From: UBA5794 sp963714375
GTDB lineage: Bacteria > Actinomycetota > Acidimicrobiia > Spongiisociales > UBA5794
DNA length: 64,000 bases
Direction of reading: 5' to 3'
Assembly: GCA_963714375.1 (NCBI GenBank)
Contig: CAVQOG010000006.1
Coordinates: 502,717-566,716, forward strand
A program made the position numbers and the translations under genes. Position 1 is the first letter of the stretch. The number at the start of each line of letters is the position of its first letter. The notes under the pieces are model-generated. The model was given only the letters and a program-made list of their open reading frames with translations, ran no database searches and had not been told where the DNA came from. Below, one piece after another: positions 60,542 to 64,000 of the stretch.

Positions 60542-61774
60542 TCACAAGAGCTTCTCGATCGCATCAATCAGCCGACTCCGAAGCTGATCCTTGCTGTAGA
60601 GCGAATTCACGGCCCTCTGTGCCCGCTCTCCCATGGCCTCCAAATCGCTCTGAGAAAGATCCAAGGCGGTCCGCATAGCGTCAACGGTCCCGGCGACGTC
60701 TCCGTGCCGCTTGCTGCCATCCAATGCCATGCTCCTCGATCAGAGCAGAGATGTGGCTTGGCGACGGCCCCACATACAGGATTGGTCGGGCCGCAGCCAT
60801 CGCTCCGTAGACCTTGCACGGGTGGTTGATCCCAACAAGCATTTCGCCCATCGTCACCATGTGGACGTCGGCAGCAGCAAGCAACTCACCGAGGTCTTCG
60901 AGCGGCTGGTAGGGAAGACACCGCACATTGGTCAGCCCCCGGCGACGAACAAATTCTTCGACATCGGGCTTTCCCCGGCCGCCGCCCACGAAGAAGAAGA
61001 GCGCCTGATCGTCGTCCTTCAACGCTTCTGCAGCCTGCAGAAAGGTGGTAACCGGCGCCGACTCGGCATGATTGCCCGCATACATGAAAACGATCTGATC
61101 GTCGCGGACCGCACTCTCGGTCCTCAAGCGATTCGCTGAGCGTTCGACCGATTCGGGGAACTGGTCGTGCGGCCACGGAGGCACCACCAACATCGGCCGC
61201 GTCACGTTGTATTCGCCCCGGATACGCCGCTCCATGAACTCATCGAGGACCACGAGAAGATCAGCTCTTCGAAAAGCGATCTCGTTGAGTTTGTGCAGCG
61301 CCCGCGCGTACAGGAACGAATCGCTTCTCGCCAATCCGAGGTTGATCGCCTGATCGGGATTGAGGTCCATCACCCAGAACACGAGGGCTGCCCGTCTCAC
61401 CTTTGCGACCAAGAGTGCACCGAGGACTCCGGGTGGCGGCACTGTCGTGACCACGACCGCGTCTATTCGGCGAAGAAATGTCCCGCGAACCGCCGCAGAA
61501 ACAGTGAAGACAATCCCACCAAGTGCTCGGACCCACAGTGAACCTTTGCCGAAATCGAGAGTCGCAACCTGCGTACCCGCGCCCCATCAACCAGTTCACT
61601 TCGGATAGACCAGATCCGGGTTGTCGTACCCCCGCGCAGCGGTCAGCACGTTCACCGAGGATCCCGCGCAACTAGCCCGGTCGACAGATCAGCCAGGTGT
61701 TGCCCAACCGCAGCCGGATCGGGGACGTAGACCTGGGAGACGATGAGCACCTCCCCCTTGCTACGCCGCTTCAT
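60542..61774 (-). pseudogene. Glycosyltransferase family 4 (GT-B), multiple frameshifts
   Basis: Pieces in several frames form one GT4 enzyme. The N-terminus starts at ATG 61774 (GEVLIVSQVYVPDPAAVGQH) and breaks near 61664. SSVNVLTAARGYDNPDLVYP follows and breaks near 61597. ATLDFGKGSLWVRALGGIVF then runs through the donor domain (IVFMYAGNHAESAPVTTFLQ, MLVGINHPCKVYGAMAAARP), and a last break near 60712 leads to a C-terminal helix ending at 60542. The domain order is intact, so damage is small indels, not rearrangement. It lies directly upstream of the epimerase on the same strand. Confidence 0.72.
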
Positions 61775-62203
61775 AGATTCCCATGCGCTGGCCCCCGCGT
61801 TAAATCCTGGCTGACACTCGCCATTTACTATCGCAAGTCACCCCGGACCTCACCGAGACTCAGGGGTTTGAGCCCCTACCGGTTCGGTTGGGACGTTCAA
61901 ACGGTAGTCGTCGGCCCGGTAGTTTACCGGGTTGGTGCAGGCGGCCTCGGTGGTGTCCCTCAATAGACGTGTTGCTGGGGATGCGACCATCCCGGACCGA
62001 TCCCAAGAGAGGCGCCTGGTCATGGTTAAATGGATCCTCTCCGAACAGGAGTCCAACAACGTGATTCGCCCGCTCCAAGTCGTCCCAAGCATCAGCAATG
62101 CGCCAACGGAAGTCAATCAGCTCGCAAGCGGATTCAGCCACTCGCTGCTATTCAGCGAAGTTGACTCGCGAATATGCGGCCCGGGCGACGGTCACATCGT
62201 CGG
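61775..62203. other. Gap between divergent glycosyltransferase genes
   Basis: 429 bp with no convincing gene. Short open frames exist on both strands (for example 61860-62141 minus and 61932-62207 plus) but none resembles a known family, and the sequence nearby is rich in indels, so a broken gene cannot be excluded. Both promoters of the divergent genes should lie here; none is clear. Confidence 0.5.
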
Positions 62204-63274
62204 ATGAAGATCTCGATCGTAACGATCTCGTACAACCAGGGCCGCTTTGTCGAAGCTGCTATCCGGTCCATCGTGGAACAGCGGCGGGACGGTTGCGATG
62301 TTGAGTACGTGTTCGTCGATGCCGGATCGACCGACGAAACACTGGCCATACTGGATCGATACAAGGAGGAGATCGATCACCTTATTGTCGAGCCAGACGA
62401 TGGCCCAGCGGACGGTCTCAACAAGGGATTCGCCGCCGACAATAGGCGACGTGCTGGGTTTCATAAACGCGGATGACCTACTGGAACCAGGTTCTCTTCA
62501 AGTGGTTGAACAAACCTTGCGGCGCGGGCGCGTGGACGGGTGGCACTCGTCGGGGCCTAATGATTATCGATGAGAACGGGGATCCAAAACGCTGGGGGAA
62601 AGCCAGGCGTCACTTCACTCCAGCTACCCCTGCCGTTCACCCCCAAGAGGTATCTCGATGGACGGGTGGCTGTTCTTCAGCAATCGACGTTCTTCACTCG
62701 CGAAGCATGGGGAGAGGTTGTCTGGGTTCAACCCGACTACCGTACATACTGGGATGCGGAACTGTTCGTGGACATGCTCGTAGTCGGCGTTCGGTTCGAA
62801 CGGACTTCGGACGTTCTCGCTTCATTCCGCATCTATGACGAGTCAATCACGGGCTCAAAGCGCAGCCCGACAATCATCAAGGCCGAGACGTTGACACTTC
62901 GACGCAAGCTGTTGGATGCAAAGGGATTCGAAGCATCGCCCTGGCTTGTGAGATTCCCCCAATGGTTGGTTTGGAGGATCCGGCCATTCCACCGCTTGCT
63001 GCAGGCCGTCAGGGGTTCGCTCACTCCGATCAAGATCGTGAACAGTCTGGAGCGCATGGAACAGCTCAAGCTTCACTCTGGATATGCCGCTAGAGTCCCC
63101 TCCGGAGCGATGTTTCTCGTTGGAGTTCGCCTCGGTAACACCCCGCGTGGCGTTGTGCAAGAACCACAGGGGAACCTCCGAAACGGAGACACCTACAGCT
63201 TCTGGCAGAGAGAGGATCCAATCGTCGACTTGGTCAGTCTGCTCGCAGCAGTTCACCGGCGGTGGCGGTGTTGA
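62204..63274 (+). pseudogene. Glycosyltransferase family 2, multiple frameshifts
   Basis: Starts MKISIVTISYNQGRFVEAAI with the nucleotide-binding VFVDAGSTDETLAIL and GPADGLNKGFA. The frame breaks near 62440; the next frame gives GDVLGFINADDLLEPGSLQV, including the DxD-like NADD. It breaks again near 62565 (IIDENGDPKRWGKARRHFT) and near 62612, after which FTPKRYLDGRVAVLQQSTFF and the C-terminal half read to 63274. Order and spacing are those of a WcaA-type GT2 of about 300-350 residues. All three changes shift the frame by one in the same direction. Confidence 0.72.
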
Positions 63275-64000
63275 GAAACCAGTGGTGGCAGCGTTTGATA
63301 TTCCGGCAAGTGACTGGATACGTGTCAGAGAGTGTGCTGCGGCTGCTGATATCTGCTCTCGTCGGGATCTTTCGTCGCCCGCTACCTCGGACCTGACGGC
63401 CTTGGACTGCTGAGCTATGCGGGTTCGATATTCGCACTCCTGTCGCCTCTGGCGATGCTTGGAATGCGCTCTGTCTGACGTGAAGTTCGAGCAGGCGACA
63501 ACTGGCAGGTCATTCTCATTTCGGCCCTCGGCCGGCACTAACCCGTAGCCCTGGTGACTTCGATTCTTGGCCTGGTGATCATCGCAACAACACGGAACTT
63601 CGATCACGATGCACTCCTCATCGGACTTGCGCTGTCGCCGCTCCCCTTCCTGGCAACGGGAGACAACCTGCGAGCGTTGTACGAAGCCGAAGGTCGAGTG
63701 CGGATCATCGTCACTACCGGCATCGTCGCAACTGCGTTTGCGTCTCTCGCGAAGACTACAGTCGTCATCTTGGGCGCACCAATTTGGGCCTTCGCCGCAG
63801 CAACGACACTCGAAGCTGCCCTCGTAGTGGTCGGATATCTTGTCGGGTACCGTGGTCGCAATCGATCGGACGACAAGGTCCGCCATTTTGACTCGACGGT
63901 TGCACGAAATCTCCTGCGAGAATCGTGGCCACTCCTGATCGCCGGCATGGCGGTGATGATCTACATGCGCTCGGACATCATGATGCTGGGTCTGCTCGCC
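63268..64000 (+). pseudogene. Wzx-type oligosaccharide flippase, frameshifted and cut by the window end
   Basis: From GTG 63268 the frame reads LRNQWWQRLIFRQVTGYVSE then SVLRLLISALVGIF, typical of the first helix of MOP-family flippases. After a shift near 63370 it continues VARYLGPDGLGLLSYAGSIF and ALLSPLAMLGM. At least one more break lies between 63475 and 63548. From 63548 a clean frame runs to the window edge (TTLEAALVVVGYLVGYRGRN, ESWPLLIAGMAVMIYMRSDI). It would flip lipid-linked sugar units across the membrane. Confidence 0.72.

Noticed and set aside
61860..62141. Possible minus-strand gene between the glycosyltransferases
   Set aside because: The 93-residue product matches no family I recognise and lies in an indel-rich stretch; evidence is too weak to call.
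1..64000. tRNA or rRNA genes, insertion sequences, prophage or attachment sites
   Set aside because: No cloverleaf-like segment, rRNA stretch, transposase, integrase or phage protein was recognised by eye; a covariance-model scan would be needed to exclude small RNAs.

Overview
The window reads as a chromosomal segment of a fairly GC-rich, free-living actinobacterium. Pointers are the 536-residue long form of SerA, the dapC/dapD/dapE lysine branch, a clustered iscS-mnmA-ligA, gatCAB and serA neighbourhood, MurA with Asp in place of the catalytic Cys, a Nudix-histidine phosphatase fusion behind ppk, a nickel superoxide dismutase with its maturation protease, and oxygen-tolerant-type KorAB. An Acidimicrobiia-like lineage is my best guess from gene content alone. 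No rRNA, tRNA, CRISPR array, transposase or phage gene was seen.

Layout. 0-29 kb is mostly housekeeping. It holds an FAH-family enzyme, ilvE and an S9 peptidase; pgpA with a small ABC exporter; gatC-gatA-gatB-serA; a YczE-like membrane protein; dapC-dapD-dapE; a YceI-domain membrane protein; hydrolase-iscS-mnmA-ligA; enoyl-CoA hydratase with meaB; a NifU-like scaffold; murA; a housekeeping rpiB; and ppk with the Nudix/phosphatase fusion. 29.4-36.4 kb is a catabolic island on the minus strand: ubiX, two subunits resembling phenylphosphate synthase (an ATP-grasp part and a phospho-histidine part), an IclR regulator, a UbiD decarboxylase/carboxylase and a HAD phosphatase. The synthase pair and the iclR-ubiD-HAD group are each preceded by the same roughly 42-bp tandem operator. 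This suggests an IclR-controlled route that phosphorylates a phenolic compound and then (de)carboxylates it with prenylated FMN.

38.4-43.7 kb is a complete minus-strand bacterial microcompartment operon: RpiB, DeoC, BMC-T, BMC-H, BMC-P, acylating aldehyde dehydrogenase, BMC-T, BMC-P and BMC-P. RpiB, DeoC and the aldehyde dehydrogenase all carry N-terminal amphipathic extensions that look like encapsulation peptides. The gene content matches the sugar-phosphate-utilising (SPU) class of microcompartment. A helix-turn-helix gene is divergent from it and is interrupted by GC-rich palindromic repeats.

44.8-59.5 kb holds small membrane proteins, a two-ATPase/two-permease ABC operon with one frameshift, murJ, the divergent sodN/sodX pair, a DUF3048 lipoprotein, an amidase, UDP-glucose dehydrogenase and korA-korB. 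From about 59.6 kb to the end is a polysaccharide-biosynthesis region (epimerase, two glycosyltransferases, a Wzx-type flippase) in which every gene has frameshifts. This means either poor sequence or decay.

Two families of short repeats are scattered between genes: GTCCCCCC/GGGGGGAC palindromes with a trailing CAGGGGG arm, and degenerate 7-bp tandem arrays. They tend to occur together.
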